Shown here piece after piece: positions 52,438-62,606 of a stretch of 64,000 nucleotides of DNA. The stretch is from Brevibacillus brevis NBRC 100599 (lineage in GTDB: Bacteria > Bacillota > Bacilli > Brevibacillales > Brevibacillaceae), in assembly GCF_000010165.1 (NCBI RefSeq), contig NC_012491.1, positions 3,851,501 through 3,915,500 of the forward strand, written 5' to 3'. The number at the start of each line of letters is the position of its first letter. Within the stretch, counting starts at the first letter, position 1. The translations under genes were made by a program, and so were the position numbers. Under the pieces are notes generated by a model that searched no databases, was not told where the DNA came from, and was given only the letters and a program-made list of their open reading frames with translations.

Positions 52438-53321
52438 GGTTTGTTCCTCCGTTGGTATTCTTTTAGCTCTTCGCGGAATTGCTTGTAGTGCTCGTAGCGC
52501 TGTTCACTGATTTCTCCAGCCTCCAGCGCGGCCTGCACGGCACAAGCTGGCTCGCTTACGTGAAGACAGCCACGGAACTTGCATTCCGAGCTGCGATCGG
52601 CAAAGTCCAGGAAGGATTCCGCCAGGTCAAGCTCGGAGAAATCGATAAATTCCAATGAACTGAAGCCCGGTGTGTCTGCCACATAGCCGCCGCCCGCAAG
52701 CGGAATCAGCTCGACATGACGCGTTGTATGCTTTCCGCGTCCGAGCTTTTGGCTGACATCTCCTGTCTGCAAGCTGACACCCGGAAACAGCATGTTGATC
52801 AGGGAGGATTTACCCACACCTGACTGACCGGCGAAAACCGAAATACGGTCGCGCAAAATCTCACGCACGTCCTCTACACCGCGTTCATCCACCGTTGAGG
52901 TCGGAATCACGCGGTACCCGATCGCTTCATACTTCTTCACGATTTCGGTGACCTCTTCTTCCGACACTTGATCGGCTTTGGATAAGACAATCACGGAATC
53001 AATCCCTGCATGCTCCGTGTGCGTCAGGAACTTGTCCAGCAGCAACGGGCTAAACATCGGCTTGTACATCGAAAAGACGAGTACCGCCTGATCCACATTG
53101 GAAATGGGCGGACGAACCAACTCATTCGTCCGTTCGCCCACCTCCATGATATAGCCTTCTTCCTCATTGATCACATCGTAGACGACCCAATCCCCAACCA
53201 GTGGGTTTACTTTTGCATCTTTTTTCTTGAAGAGCCCTCGTGCACGGCAACTGTAGATTCGCCCTTCGTCGGCTACATAATAGAAACCGCTGAGCGCTTT
53301 CACAATCCGTCCTTCTGGCAT
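52431..53321 (-). CDS. rsgA: Small ribosomal subunit biogenesis GTPase RsgA
   Basis: 296-residue circularly permuted GTPase that helps 30S maturation. N-terminal OB fold ([13 protein letters not shown]), then permuted motifs: VLSKADQV (G4), [14 protein letters not shown] (G1), TTRHVEL, and [10 protein letters not shown] (G3), with a C-terminal zinc knuckle Cys-rich segment ([16 protein letters not shown]). Known target of the PrkC kinase in B. subtilis, encoded just upstream. Spacing to prkC is 18 bases. Confidence 0.97.
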   Translation of the reverse strand: MPEGRIVKALSGFYYVADEGRIYSCRARGLFKKKDAKVNPLVGDWVVYDVINEEEGYIMEVGERTNELVRPPISNVDQAVLVFSMYKPMFSPLLLDKFLTHTEHAGIDSVIVLSKADQVSEEEVTEIVKKYEAIGYRVIPTSTVDERGVEDVREILRDRISVFAGQSGVGKSSLINMLFPGVSLQTGDVSQKLGRGKHTTRHVELIPLAGGGYVADTPGFSSLEFIDFSELDLAESFLDFADRSSECKFRGCLHVSEPACAVQAALEAGEISEQRYEHYKQFREELKEYQRRNKPW

Positions 53322-53339
53322 TCATGTCCCTCCACTACA

Positions 53340-55325
53340 CTATGGCAAGCTGTTATAGGAAACTGGAATCGTCTGGTATTCATTGAAGCCTTGATCAGTT
53401 GATCGTTTCACAAAGACCTTGACTACCGAGTCCTTCTGTGGCGCCAAGACGATTGGTACATCGTACTCTTTATTTTCGGTGATCGTCTCCGTCTGGAAAA
53501 CTTTTGCCTCTCCACGAGCATCTGTCACTTCAATTTTCACTTCCAGTGGTTCACCAGGTACAACCTCTACATAAACCGGAACGTTTGCCAGCTTGGCGTC
53601 CTGCGGATATTGGCCATTGCTGACCTCAAGCGGAATCGCTACATCCTTTTGCACTTCCATTCCCGGATCGTAAGGGTGAGTGCTGAGAACAATACCTGGT
53701 TTGTCAGTCGTATAAGAAGGTACCTCGGTGATTTTCCCGACAGCCAGCCCTTTTTTGAACAATTCTACTTGCGCAACCTCTACGGATTTATTCCGGACAT
53801 CCGGCATTTTCACGAAGGTTTTCCCTTTACTGATCGTGACCGTCACATTCGTTTTGGTCGGGAAGACCTTTTCATTTGCGGCTGGAGACTGCTTGATAAC
53901 CGTCCCTACCTCAGCCTTGTCGTCCTCTTCCTCTACGAAAGTGACATTCTCCAGTTTAAAGCCATTGCTTTTCAATGCTTCCTCTGCTGTTGCTCGCGGC
54001 AACGTAACCAGATTTGGCATGTTGATCTCTTGTTGTCCTTTGCTTACAAACAAGGTCACAACGGAATTTTCCTTTAACCGCATGGGAGGTGCAGGGTCCT
54101 GGCGTATCACCATTCCCTTTTCTATCGTATCATTGGCTTCTTCGACGATACGGGCAACAAGTTTGGCATCCTGAATCTTTTTCTCAGCAAGCGTCACTTC
54201 GATCCCTTCCACATGAGGCACCTGTGCCTCTGGAACAGACGGGAACAGATTCAACAGTAAGTTAAATCCGAAGAATGCCAGTACGAAAAACAGTCCGATA
54301 CCGCCTACCCAGAACAGGGCTTTGACCCACCATTGTTTCTTGGCTGGTTTGGCATCCTCTTCTTCTGCACGCTGCTCATAGCGGCTACGCCCCGCTCCTC
54401 CGGTTTTGCCATTGGTATGGCCTTCGAGCATGTCAGGTGTGATGATCGGCACCACACGCGTCATTTCTTCATCCACCGGGAACGTCAGCTTTTCTTCGTT
54501 TAATCGTTCTGGGAACAGGCAGGTCTCCAAATCTTCTAGCATTTCACTCGCGGATGCGTATCTGAGAAATGGATCCTTTACCAGCGCCTTCAAAATGACA
54601 TTTTCCACACTCTGCGGGATAGCCGGATTGACTTGGCGCGGCTCTGGAAGCGGCTCCTGCAAATGCTTGAGCGCCACTGATATAGGCGAGTCCCCGGAAA
54701 ACGGCAGTTCACCCGTCACCATTTCGTACAAGACGATCCCCAGCGAGTAAATATCGGATTTTTCCCCAGTAATCCCACCGCGCGCCTGCTCTGGCGAAAA
54801 ATAATGGACAGAGCCAAGCATCGCATTCGTATGCGTAATCGTTGCTGAAGTAACGGCTCGCGCAATCCCGAAATCCGTAACCTTCACCCGACCATTTTTT
54901 CCAATCATAATGTTATGCGGCTTAATATCTCGATGAATGATCTGGTTTTGATGCGCATGATCGAGTGCATCGCAAATTTGCTCGGCGATCCGCACTGCCT
55001 CTTCTACCGGCAGCGCACCACGTTGAATGATGACCTCTTTCAACGTATAGCCTTCTATGTACTCCATCACCATGTAATGGGTATCGCCATCCTGACCGAC
55101 ATCATACACCCCAACCACATTGGGGTGAGATAAGCTCGCCACCGCCTGCGCTTCACGTCGAAAACGATTTACGAAATCTTCGTCCGTACCAAACTGTGAA
55201 CGCAGTACTTTAACTGCCACTGGACGATTCAAAATTAAATCTTTGGCCTTATATACAATGGCCATACCGCCCCCACCGACGCGGGATTCTATTTGGTATC
55301 GTCCTCCCAGTCGTTGACCTTCCAT
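53340..55325 (-). CDS. prkC: PASTA-domain serine/threonine protein kinase PrkC
   Basis: 661 residues. Hanks-type kinase at residues 1-265: GGGGMAIVYKA, HRDIKPHNIM (catalytic loop), TDFGIARA (DFG), SPEQARG. A basic linker, one membrane helix (ALFWVGGIGLFFVLAFFGF), and three extracellular PASTA repeats (VPHVEG, MPNLVT, MPDVRN each start one) follow, then a beta-rich C-terminal part of about 120 residues. Senses peptidoglycan fragments; in B. subtilis it triggers germination. ATG at 55325 has a GAGGGG site; a GTG at 55334 overlaps prpC. Works with PrpC, its phosphatase. Confidence 0.96.
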   Translation of the reverse strand: MEGQRLGGRYQIESRVGGGGMAIVYKAKDLILNRPVAVKVLRSQFGTDEDFVNRFRREAQAVASLSHPNVVGVYDVGQDGDTHYMVMEYIEGYTLKEVIIQRGALPVEEAVRIAEQICDALDHAHQNQIIHRDIKPHNIMIGKNGRVKVTDFGIARAVTSATITHTNAMLGSVHYFSPEQARGGITGEKSDIYSLGIVLYEMVTGELPFSGDSPISVALKHLQEPLPEPRQVNPAIPQSVENVILKALVKDPFLRYASASEMLEDLETCLFPERLNEEKLTFPVDEEMTRVVPIITPDMLEGHTNGKTGGAGRSRYEQRAEEEDAKPAKKQWWVKALFWVGGIGLFFVLAFFGFNLLLNLFPSVPEAQVPHVEGIEVTLAEKKIQDAKLVARIVEEANDTIEKGMVIRQDPAPPMRLKENSVVTLFVSKGQQEINMPNLVTLPRATAEEALKSNGFKLENVTFVEEEDDKAEVGTVIKQSPAANEKVFPTKTNVTVTISKGKTFVKMPDVRNKSVEVAQVELFKKGLAVGKITEVPSYTTDKPGIVLSTHPYDPGMEVQKDVAIPLEVSNGQYPQDAKLANVPVYVEVVPGEPLEVKIEVTDARGEAKVFQTETITENKEYDVPIVLAPQKDSVVKVFVKRSTDQGFNEYQTIPVSYNSLP

Positions 55326-55330
55326 CTCTC

Positions 55331-56086
55331 TCACCCCTCTTTCTGACCGGCATCAAGCGTATTTCGTACGGCAACCAGCGTTATGTTATCTTCCCCACCA
55401 GCATCCAGTGCTTCCTGCACCAAACCGTCCACCTTCGCTTGTAACGATATCTGTTTCTGCAACTTTTCTTCCAAGGAAGGATGACTGACCTTGTTGCTCA
55501 ATCCATCTGAGCAAATCAAGACGATATCACCCTCTGACCATTCAAACTGCCCAAGATCAATGAGTACATCCGGTTCTGTCCCGAGTGAACGCATAATAAC
55601 ATTGCGGTGAGGGTGGACAGACGCCTCCTCGGCTGTAATCTGTCCACTTTTCATCAGCTCATTGACAAGGGAATGGTCTTCTGTTTTCATGACCAGTCCG
55701 TCTTGGTTGTAAAAATACAGACGGCTGTCACCGATATGCGCGGTAATCACGGAGGATTGGTCGAACAAGGCAGCAACTACGGTTGTGCCCATGCCACTGC
55801 ACTCCGGATGTTCAAGCGCATATTCATAGACTTCTTTATTCGCAAGCAGAACGGCGTTCATCAATTGCTCACGCACATCCTCTGCTTCGAGGTCCCCATC
55901 TAGGTGACGCAGTTCTTTCACTATTCGCTCAACAGCTAGGCGACTGGCAATATCACCAGCCTGATGGCCACCCATACCATCTGCTACAATGGCGAGCACG
56001 CGTCCGTTTAAATCGGTCACACAGGCATAATAGTCCTCGTTAACCTGACGAACCCGACCAACATGGGATTTCATCGCGATTTCCAT
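55331..56086 (-). CDS. prpC: PP2C family Ser/Thr protein phosphatase PrpC
   Basis: 251-residue metal-dependent phosphatase. Motifs: VRQVNEDYYAC (metal Asp), ADGMGGHQAGDIAS, GMGTTVVAALFD, AHIGDSRLYFYN, CSDGLSNKV, and GGEDNITLVAVR (metal Asp). Dephosphorylates PrkC and its targets such as RsgA. Lies 4 bases after the rlmN stop and overlaps prkC at the 3' end. Standard partner arrangement. Confidence 0.96.
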   Translation of the reverse strand: MEIAMKSHVGRVRQVNEDYYACVTDLNGRVLAIVADGMGGHQAGDIASRLAVERIVKELRHLDGDLEAEDVREQLMNAVLLANKEVYEYALEHPECSGMGTTVVAALFDQSSVITAHIGDSRLYFYNQDGLVMKTEDHSLVNELMKSGQITAEEASVHPHRNVIMRSLGTEPDVLIDLGQFEWSEGDIVLICSDGLSNKVSHPSLEEKLQKQISLQAKVDGLVQEALDAGGEDNITLVAVRNTLDAGQKEG

Positions 56087-56090
56087 GGCA

Positions 56091-57161
56091 TCACCCCACG
56101 GTTTCTTTAGCGTGTTGTGCCCTCAATTGTCCACAAGCAGCAGCAATGTCACTGCCTTGCTCGCGTCTGATGGTCACATTGATTCCTTTTTCCTCTAAAA
56201 TGCGTTTGAACTGAAAAATCTCATTACGTGGCGTGCGTACATAATCACGCTCTGGCACGTAGTTTACCGGGATCAGATTCACGTGGCAAAGCATGTCGCC
56301 AATGAGTTCGGCCAGCTCCTCTGCATGCTCGGGCTGATCGTTTTTCCCGCCGAATAGACCGTACTCAAAGCTGATGCGACGCCCTGTCTTGTTAATGTAA
56401 TGGTGACATGCCTCCATCAGCTTAGCAAGCGGAAAGCCACGGTTGATCGGCATCAGCTGGCTTCTCAGCTCTGTGTTTGGAGCGTGCAGGGAAATCGCCA
56501 GGTTCACTTGTCCGCCTCGTTCAGCAAACTCGTAAATCTTCGGTACAATTCCACTGGTGGAAACCGTAATGTGACGAGCACCGATATTCAATCCACGGTT
56601 ATCGTTGATGACGGACAAGAACGCCATCAAGCTCTCGAAGTTCTCGAACGGCTCCCCGATCCCCATGACGACAACGTGACTGACACGCTCACCTTCCGCA
56701 TCCAGTCTGCGTTGTGCCGTCAATACTTGAGAGACGATTTCACCTGCATCCAGGTTACGCTTCAGTCCACCTAATGTAGATGCACAAAACGTACAACCAA
56801 TACGGCACCCCACCTGTGTCGTAACACAAATGCTGTTTCCGTAGTTATGACGCATAATCACTGTCTCAATCGCATGTCCATCGACAAGCTGGAACAAAAA
56901 CTTGATCGTCCCATCCTGCGATTCCTGATGCGTGATTTCCTTGAGTGGCTCCATACGGAATGTATCAGCCAGCTTTTCGCGCAGCTCCTTGGACAAATTG
57001 CTCATCTCTTCAAAAGAAGAGACGCGTTTTACATATAGCCAGTCAAAAATTTGTTGCGCACGAAATGCTTTGTCGCCTGCACTAACCAGCCATTCTTTCA
57101 TTTCATCTTGCGTTAAACTGTAAATAAGCGGCTTTGCGCCAGTAAATGTCGTTAACGGCAT
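56091..57161 (-). CDS. rlmN: Dual-specificity RNA methyltransferase RlmN
   Basis: 356-residue radical SAM enzyme that methylates C2 of A2503 in 23S rRNA and A37 in some tRNAs. The iron-sulfur cluster motif is GCTFCAST (CxxxCxxC from CRIGCTFC), GMGEPFENF follows, and the SAM region [14 protein letters not shown]. Second catalytic Cys near the C-terminus in [18 protein letters not shown] before the ATG. A folded RNA element (57304-57359) lies between it and rsmB. Confidence 0.97.
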   Translation of the reverse strand: MPLTTFTGAKPLIYSLTQDEMKEWLVSAGDKAFRAQQIFDWLYVKRVSSFEEMSNLSKELREKLADTFRMEPLKEITHQESQDGTIKFLFQLVDGHAIETVIMRHNYGNSICVTTQVGCRIGCTFCASTLGGLKRNLDAGEIVSQVLTAQRRLDAEGERVSHVVVMGIGEPFENFESLMAFLSVINDNRGLNIGARHITVSTSGIVPKIYEFAERGGQVNLAISLHAPNTELRSQLMPINRGFPLAKLMEACHHYINKTGRRISFEYGLFGGKNDQPEHAEELAELIGDMLCHVNLIPVNYVPERDYVRTPRNEIFQFKRILEEKGINVTIRREQGSDIAAACGQLRAQHAKETVG

Positions 57162-57303
57162 TCTATCTCCACATCCTCAAAATCATTGCTTGCCTAAATC
57201 CATTCTATCATTGTACCTCGTGGGGCGTCTCGCTTCAAACGGTTTTGACATCCAGATTCACAAATGCGTCGCTTTTCCTAGTGTAAACCAATCTAAGCGC
57301 GCG

Positions 57304-57359
57304 CAAACAAAGGCAAAGGAGTGGCATTTTCCACCTGTTGGTGCGCCACCCCTTGTTTG
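57304..57359 (-). other. Structured RNA element between rsmB and rlmN
   Basis: CAAACAA (57304-57310) pairs with TTGTTTG (57353-57359), an inner GTGGC/GCCAC stem (57321-57325, 57345-57349) and a CACC/GGTG tip follow. It starts 14 bases after the rsmB stop and has no T-run, so it is not a plain terminator. Confidence 0.5.
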
Positions 57360-57372
57360 TACATCCGTTACC

Positions 57373-58719
57373 TTATCCTCTTCGTTTCAATCGCGCGATA
57401 AAGAATCCATCACTCTCGAAATGGTGAGGCAAAATTTGCACGCAGGCTCCGGTTTCATCGACATGCCCTCTGACAGCCTCAGGCAGGTCTTGTGCCAGTG
57501 TATCATCAAATACGAAATCAGGGTGTTCTTCAACAAAGCGGCGAACAATCTCCTGGTTTTCTGCTGGCTCAATCGTACATGTGCTGTAAACCATGACACC
57601 ACCCTCTGCGAGTAGCGGCGCCAATGTTTTGAGCAGTTCGTACTGTAGCTGAGCAATCGCACGGACATCTTCCGGCGTTTTGTTCCACTTCAGATCAGGC
57701 TTGCGACGAATCACGCCAAATCCGGTGCATGGCGCATCCAGCAGGATTCGATCGAAAGTTCCCAGCGCTTTTTCGGGCAGGTCTAGTGCATCACTTACGA
57801 TTGGCTGGATGATCGTAATCCCGAGTCTTTTCGCTGCATTTGCAATCAGATCGCGTTTGTGCGGATGCACGTCACTCGCTATGATTTCCCCGCGGTTTTC
57901 CATCATTTCGGCTATGTGCGTTGTTTTTCCACCAGGTGCCGCGCAAGCATCCAGTACACGCATACCTGGTTGGGCAGCAAGAGCTGGTGCTACGAGCATG
58001 GAACTCTCATCCTGGATCGTGAAGTAGCCTTCCTTGAACAAGCGAGAGCCTGCTACATGTCCGCCTTCCATCAGAATAGCATGAGGACTGACAGACGACG
58101 CTTGTCCTTCAAGCCCTTCTTCCGCCAGCTTGTCCAGCACTTGATCCTTCGTCGTTTTCCATGCATTGACCCGGATAGCGCTATGCGGGGTTCTGTTGTT
58201 GGCTTCGCAAATGGCAATCGTCGTCTCTTCGCCATATACGTTAAGCCACTGACGCACAAGCCATTCCGGATGCGAATAGGCTACGGCGATTTGCAAGGCA
58301 CGGCTGCCTTTTGGCTGACGCTCCCACACATCCGGCTGGCGCAACACATTGCGCAAGACACCGTTGACCATCGAAGCAATCCCTTGGTGACCGCGTTTCT
58401 TGGCGATTTCAACCGCCTGGTGTACGGCAGCGCGCTCAGGAATACGGTCCAAAAAGTGAATTTGATACAAGCTGAGACGCAACAAATTACGGACCCAGGT
58501 CTGGACCTTTTTATTCCCGACAAAATGGGACAGGACATGATCCAGCGTCATCTTGCGCTGTATGGTACCGTACACAAGCTCTGTCACCAGCCCTGCATCT
58601 GCTGCACTTAGATTTTCCCGATCCAAGACATTGCGCAGTTCAAGATTGCTGTAGGACTTATGTTCTTCTACCCTGTTCAAAACATCGAGGGCGATATCGC
58701 GAGCTCCCTTTTTTGCCAC
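57373..58719 (-). CDS. rsmB: 16S rRNA (cytosine-967-C5)-methyltransferase RsmB
   Basis: 448 residues. N-terminal NusB-like RNA-binding domain (residues 1-140), C-terminal SAM methyltransferase: DACAAPGGKTTHIAEMM (SAM loop), LDAPCTGFGVIRRKPDLKW (first catalytic Cys), and VYSTCTIEPAENQEIV (second catalytic Cys). Ends LPHHFESDGFFIARLKR, a common end of the family. Three bases after the fmt stop region, same strand. Confidence 0.96.
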   Translation of the reverse strand: MAKKGARDIALDVLNRVEEHKSYSNLELRNVLDRENLSAADAGLVTELVYGTIQRKMTLDHVLSHFVGNKKVQTWVRNLLRLSLYQIHFLDRIPERAAVHQAVEIAKKRGHQGIASMVNGVLRNVLRQPDVWERQPKGSRALQIAVAYSHPEWLVRQWLNVYGEETTIAICEANNRTPHSAIRVNAWKTTKDQVLDKLAEEGLEGQASSVSPHAILMEGGHVAGSRLFKEGYFTIQDESSMLVAPALAAQPGMRVLDACAAPGGKTTHIAEMMENRGEIIASDVHPHKRDLIANAAKRLGITIIQPIVSDALDLPEKALGTFDRILLDAPCTGFGVIRRKPDLKWNKTPEDVRAIAQLQYELLKTLAPLLAEGGVMVYSTCTIEPAENQEIVRRFVEEHPDFVFDDTLAQDLPEAVRGHVDETGACVQILPHHFESDGFFIARLKRRG

Positions 58720-58722
58720 GGA

Positions 58723-59673
58723 CTATTCTCCTACCTTTGTGCCGATTTCAATGCTGCTGCCCGCTCCGCGCAAAAAGTCGAGTGCACTCATACGTTTTTT
58801 GCCTTCTGGCTGCAATTCGGTTATTTTCACAGCACCGCTACCGCAAGCGACAACGATACCGTCTTCCTCACAGGCGATGATGGTTCCCGGCTCTTTGCCT
58901 TCACCGGACGCAGGCATTTTTTCTACCCACCACAGCTTCCAAATCTTTCCTTCGCATGTGGTAAATGCGACAGGCCATGGATTCAAGCCGCGGACTTGGT
59001 TGTAAATCTGTTCCGCAGAACGGCTCCAGTCAATTTTTTCGTCTGTACGCTTGATATTCGGGGCAAAAGTCGCTTCCGAATGATCCTGTTGCTCTGCTAC
59101 AAGCTCACCAGCCAACAGGGGCGGAACAGTAGCAATCAACAGCTCAGAGCCTGCCGCAGCCAATTTGTCATGTAAGGTCCCCACTGTATCGCGCTCTTCA
59201 ATCGGCACGACTACCTTGGACAGCATATCCCCTGCATCGAGAGCTTCCACCATGTACATGATCGTTACGCCTGTTTCCGCTTCTCCCTCAACAATCGATT
59301 TATGAATCGGGGCACCCCCGCGATATTTCGGCAAAAGAGAGGCGTGCACATTAATGCAGCCATATTTCGGGGCATCGAGCAGTTTTTTAGGCAAAATCTG
59401 CCCATATGCCGCGGTAATGATCAGATCAGGCTTGAGGGCCAGCACTTCTTCAAGCGCTTCCTCTGCCTTGATTTTTTCCGGTTGCAATACCAAAAGTCCA
59501 TGACGCAAAGCCGCCTCCTTCACGGGGGGCGGCGTCAATACTTGCTTGCGTCCAACGGGACGATCGGGTTGTGTTACGACTCCAATCACGTTGTAGCCTG
59601 CTTCGAGTACTGCCGTAAGACTCGATACAGCAAAGTCAGGCGTACCCATAAACAGGATGCGAGCATCTTTCAA
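58723..59673 (-). CDS. fmt: Methionyl-tRNA formyltransferase
   Basis: 316 residues. Transfers a formyl group from 10-formyl-THF to Met-tRNA(fMet). Motifs: [12 protein letters not shown], the [13 protein letters not shown] catalytic Asn/His loop, and the C-terminal anticodon-stem binding OB domain with [11 protein letters not shown]. Together with def, just upstream, it makes the formylation/deformylation pair. Overlap none; spacing 4 bases to def. Confidence 0.97.
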   Translation of the reverse strand: MKDARILFMGTPDFAVSSLTAVLEAGYNVIGVVTQPDRPVGRKQVLTPPPVKEAALRHGLLVLQPEKIKAEEALEEVLALKPDLIITAAYGQILPKKLLDAPKYGCINVHASLLPKYRGGAPIHKSIVEGEAETGVTIMYMVEALDAGDMLSKVVVPIEERDTVGTLHDKLAAAGSELLIATVPPLLAGELVAEQQDHSEATFAPNIKRTDEKIDWSRSAEQIYNQVRGLNPWPVAFTTCEGKIWKLWWVEKMPASGEGKEPGTIIACEEDGIVVACGSGAVKITELQPEGKKRMSALDFLRGAGSSIEIGTKVGE

Positions 59674-59677
59674 ATGG

Positions 59678-60154
59678 TTATTCCCCTTCCTGGTTCGGGT
59701 TTACTTTGTACACCTTGTCAGCTACATCGATAAAGAGGACACCGTTCAAATGATCGATTTCATGTTGAGCACAACGGGACAACAGGTCGTCTGCCTCGAG
59801 CTCAACCACATTCCCGTTACGGTCATGACCGCGCAGCTTGATCCACTTGTGGCGACGAACGTCTCCTTGCAGGCCAGGAATGCTCAAGCAACCTTCTGGA
59901 TAATCGTATTGCTCCCCTTCATGCTCAATGATTTCCGGATTGATCATTTCAATCAGTCCATCACCGCAATCCATCACGATGACACGCTTGGAGATGCCCA
60001 CTTGTGGAGCAGCCAAGCCTACACCGTCTGCATCGTACATCGTGTCTGCCATATCATCAAGCAGCTTGTGCAAGTTGGAATTAAATTTGGTTACGACCAT
60101 TGCCTTTTCACGCAAAATCGGATCTGGATGTTTTACAATTGTGCGAATCGCCAT
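59678..60154 (-). CDS. def: Peptide deformylase
   Basis: 158-residue Fe(II) deformylase that removes the N-formyl group from new proteins. Motifs: [10 protein letters not shown] (motif 1), EGCLSIPG (motif 2, metal Cys) and QHEIDHLNG (motif 3, two His and Glu). The ATG at 60154 gives the usual start [11 protein letters not shown]; the earlier in-frame ATG at 60163 has a crowded ribosome site. Upstream priA ends inside the spacer before it. Confidence 0.96.
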   Translation of the reverse strand: MAIRTIVKHPDPILREKAMVVTKFNSNLHKLLDDMADTMYDADGVGLAAPQVGISKRVIVMDCGDGLIEMINPEIIEHEGEQYDYPEGCLSIPGLQGDVRRHKWIKLRGHDRNGNVVELEADDLLSRCAQHEIDHLNGVLFIDVADKVYKVNPNQEGE

Positions 60155-60170
60155 GTGTTTCATATCCTCC

Positions 60171-62606
60171 CTAAAGCAGTACGTAAGGGTCGACGTCAAT
60201 CGTCATCAATACTTTCTGCTGTTTGTTCCATTCTTCAAACGCAGCCGTCGCCTGAGCGAGCAGCTCTGACAGTTGCGGTTCATCACGATATTTTAGCATG
60301 ATCTGAAAACGAAATCTATCCTTCACCCTTGCAATGGGCGAAGCCACAGGGCCCAAGAGGATCGTCGTCTGTGCCAAACGCTGCCGCAAATAGTCAGCCA
60401 TCGTATGCGCACCACGGATCACAACAGGTACCTCCTCGTGGCTAAACGTAATTAATACGAGACGGAAATATGGCGGGTAGCCTGTTCGTCTGCGCTGCAT
60501 CATTTCATCCTGATAAAATGCGGGATAATCATGTTTAGTCGCATGAACAATGCTATAGTGCTCCGGCGTATACGTCTGAATCACAACATCGCCGTCCAGC
60601 TCATGCCGTCCTGCCCGTCCACCTACCTGCGTCAAAAGCTGAAATGTCTTCTCCGCTGCACGGAAGTCGGGCAGATGCAAGGACGTATCCGCTGCAATGA
60701 TGCCCGCCAGCGTCACTCGTGGAAAATCAAGTCCCTTGGCAATCATCTGCGTACCGAGCAGAACGTCGCCTTGACCTGAGCGGAATTTATTTAGCAGCTC
60801 TTCGTGAGAGCCTTTTCGCGAGGTCGTGTCCACATCCATTCGGATGACCCGAATTCCAGGGAAAAGTTTTGCCAGCTCGGCTTCCACCTTTTGCGTTCCC
60901 GTACCAAAAAAGCGGATATGCTCACTTTGACACTCCGGACAATGCTTAGGCTGTGCAATGGTGTATCCACAGTAATGGCAGCGCGCCGTATGATTCGATT
61001 TATGATAAGTAAGCGAGATGTCGCAATGAATGCAACGCATCGTATATCCGCAGGAGCGGCACATGACAAAGGTAGAAAAGCCTCTTCGATTAAGGAAAAT
61101 GACCATCTGTTCTTCTTTTGCCAATCGATCCGCAATCATCTCATGCAGCTTCCGGCTGAACATCGAGCGATTCTGGGCCTGAAGCTCCTCGCGCATATCC
61201 ACGACATGTACCTCTGGCATCGGGCGATTCCCGACACGCTCCGGCATACGCAACAGCTCGTATCGGCCTCGCGTAGCCAATGCATACGTCTCCAAGGCAG
61301 GAGTCGCGCTTCCCATGACAAGGACACCCTGATTCTCTTTCGCTCGCCACAGAGCTACTTCTCGTGCATGATATCGCGGGGTCTCTTCTTGCTTATACGA
61401 ACTCTCATGCTCTTCATCGATCACAATCAAGCCAACATTCCGAAACGGAGCAAAGATGGCAGATCGGGCACCCACCACCACTTTCACTTGCTTGCGAATG
61501 ATCTTGCGCCACTCGTCAAAACGCTCTCCTTGCGACAACGCACTGTGCAAGACAGCTACATCTGCGCCAAAACGAGCTTTGAAGCGCTCAACCATTTGCG
61601 GAGTCAGTGCGATTTCAGGAACGAGAAAGATCGCCTCGCGCCCTTTTTCCAACGTGCGTTCGATCGCTTCAAGATATACTTCTGTCTTACCGCTTCCGGT
61701 AACCCCGTGGAGCAAGTAAGAAGCATAGGTTCCCGATTCAATCGATTGCAAGATAGGTGTCAGTACCTCTTCCTGTAACGGGGTAAAGACAGGCTTCTGC
61801 TTATCCTGGAATCGTCGATTAGCGTACGGGTCCCGGTAAACCTCCACTTGCTCGATCGCGATCCAGCCTTTTGCTTCCAGGCTTTTCAGTGGAGAGCGCG
61901 TAATTCCGTATTCATCCCGCAGCATTTGTACAGATAAGGACTGCTCGTTGTGCATGAGCATCAGTTGAAGGACACGGCGCATCTGCTCTGCCCGTGCTGG
62001 CAACGAACCAATCGCTTCCTCCAGCTTCCCCTCATCCAATAAGCTTCGGACAAATGATTGCTGCTTGCGAGTTATTTTGTCTCTTACTTGATACTCCGTA
62101 GCAAGCAGACCGCTTTGTATCCAGCCCGGAACGAGTAAATACTCCTCTGCAAATTGTTTCTCCACTTCTGTCAGCAGTAGTTGCCGTTTGCGAAACAATT
62201 CCCACAGAAGCCCCGATCTCCCGCATGCCTCTTCATCCAATGCGTCTGTCGCTGTCAACCACTTCTCCGACTTCCCTTTGAGCACAGCCGGAAGCATCGC
62301 CTGTACAGCTGTTACCCACGGACACAAGTATTGCTTGGACATCCATTCGCTCATCTTTAGCAGCTCTGGCGTGAGAGGAGGAGTGTCGTCTTGTACCTGC
62401 ACGACATCTTTTAGTCGCGAACGATCTGGTATGGCTTGGTCGTCCTCTACGATCCCGATAACATAGCCTTGCAATTGACGAGGGCCAAACGGGACAACCA
62501 CGCGGCTACCAATGCGAATCAGTGGACGCAACCAAGGCGGAACATGGTAATCAAAAGGTCGATTCGTTCGATTGACCGGAACGTCCACGATAATTTGGGC
62601 AATCAT
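60171..62606 (-). CDS. priA: Primosomal protein N' (replication restart helicase PriA)
   Basis: 811 residues. N-terminal DNA-binding part (FDYHVPPWLRPLIRIG), then helicase motifs: HGVTGSGKTEVYLEAI (Walker A), VVVGARSAIFAPF, DEEHESSYKQE (motif II), MGSATPALETYAL, and two zinc-binding Cys clusters (CRSCGYTMRCIHC, and CHYCGYT then CPECQS). C-terminal motif VGGRAGR. Overlaps coaBC by 4 bases (ATGA). Rewinds and reloads replication forks after damage. Confidence 0.97.
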   Translation of the reverse strand: MIAQIIVDVPVNRTNRPFDYHVPPWLRPLIRIGSRVVVPFGPRQLQGYVIGIVEDDQAIPDRSRLKDVVQVQDDTPPLTPELLKMSEWMSKQYLCPWVTAVQAMLPAVLKGKSEKWLTATDALDEEACGRSGLLWELFRKRQLLLTEVEKQFAEEYLLVPGWIQSGLLATEYQVRDKITRKQQSFVRSLLDEGKLEEAIGSLPARAEQMRRVLQLMLMHNEQSLSVQMLRDEYGITRSPLKSLEAKGWIAIEQVEVYRDPYANRRFQDKQKPVFTPLQEEVLTPILQSIESGTYASYLLHGVTGSGKTEVYLEAIERTLEKGREAIFLVPEIALTPQMVERFKARFGADVAVLHSALSQGERFDEWRKIIRKQVKVVVGARSAIFAPFRNVGLIVIDEEHESSYKQEETPRYHAREVALWRAKENQGVLVMGSATPALETYALATRGRYELLRMPERVGNRPMPEVHVVDMREELQAQNRSMFSRKLHEMIADRLAKEEQMVIFLNRRGFSTFVMCRSCGYTMRCIHCDISLTYHKSNHTARCHYCGYTIAQPKHCPECQSEHIRFFGTGTQKVEAELAKLFPGIRVIRMDVDTTSRKGSHEELLNKFRSGQGDVLLGTQMIAKGLDFPRVTLAGIIAADTSLHLPDFRAAEKTFQLLTQVGGRAGRHELDGDVVIQTYTPEHYSIVHATKHDYPAFYQDEMMQRRRTGYPPYFRLVLITFSHEEVPVVIRGAHTMADYLRQRLAQTTILLGPVASPIARVKDRFRFQIMLKYRDEPQLSELLAQATAAFEEWNKQQKVLMTIDVDPYVLL

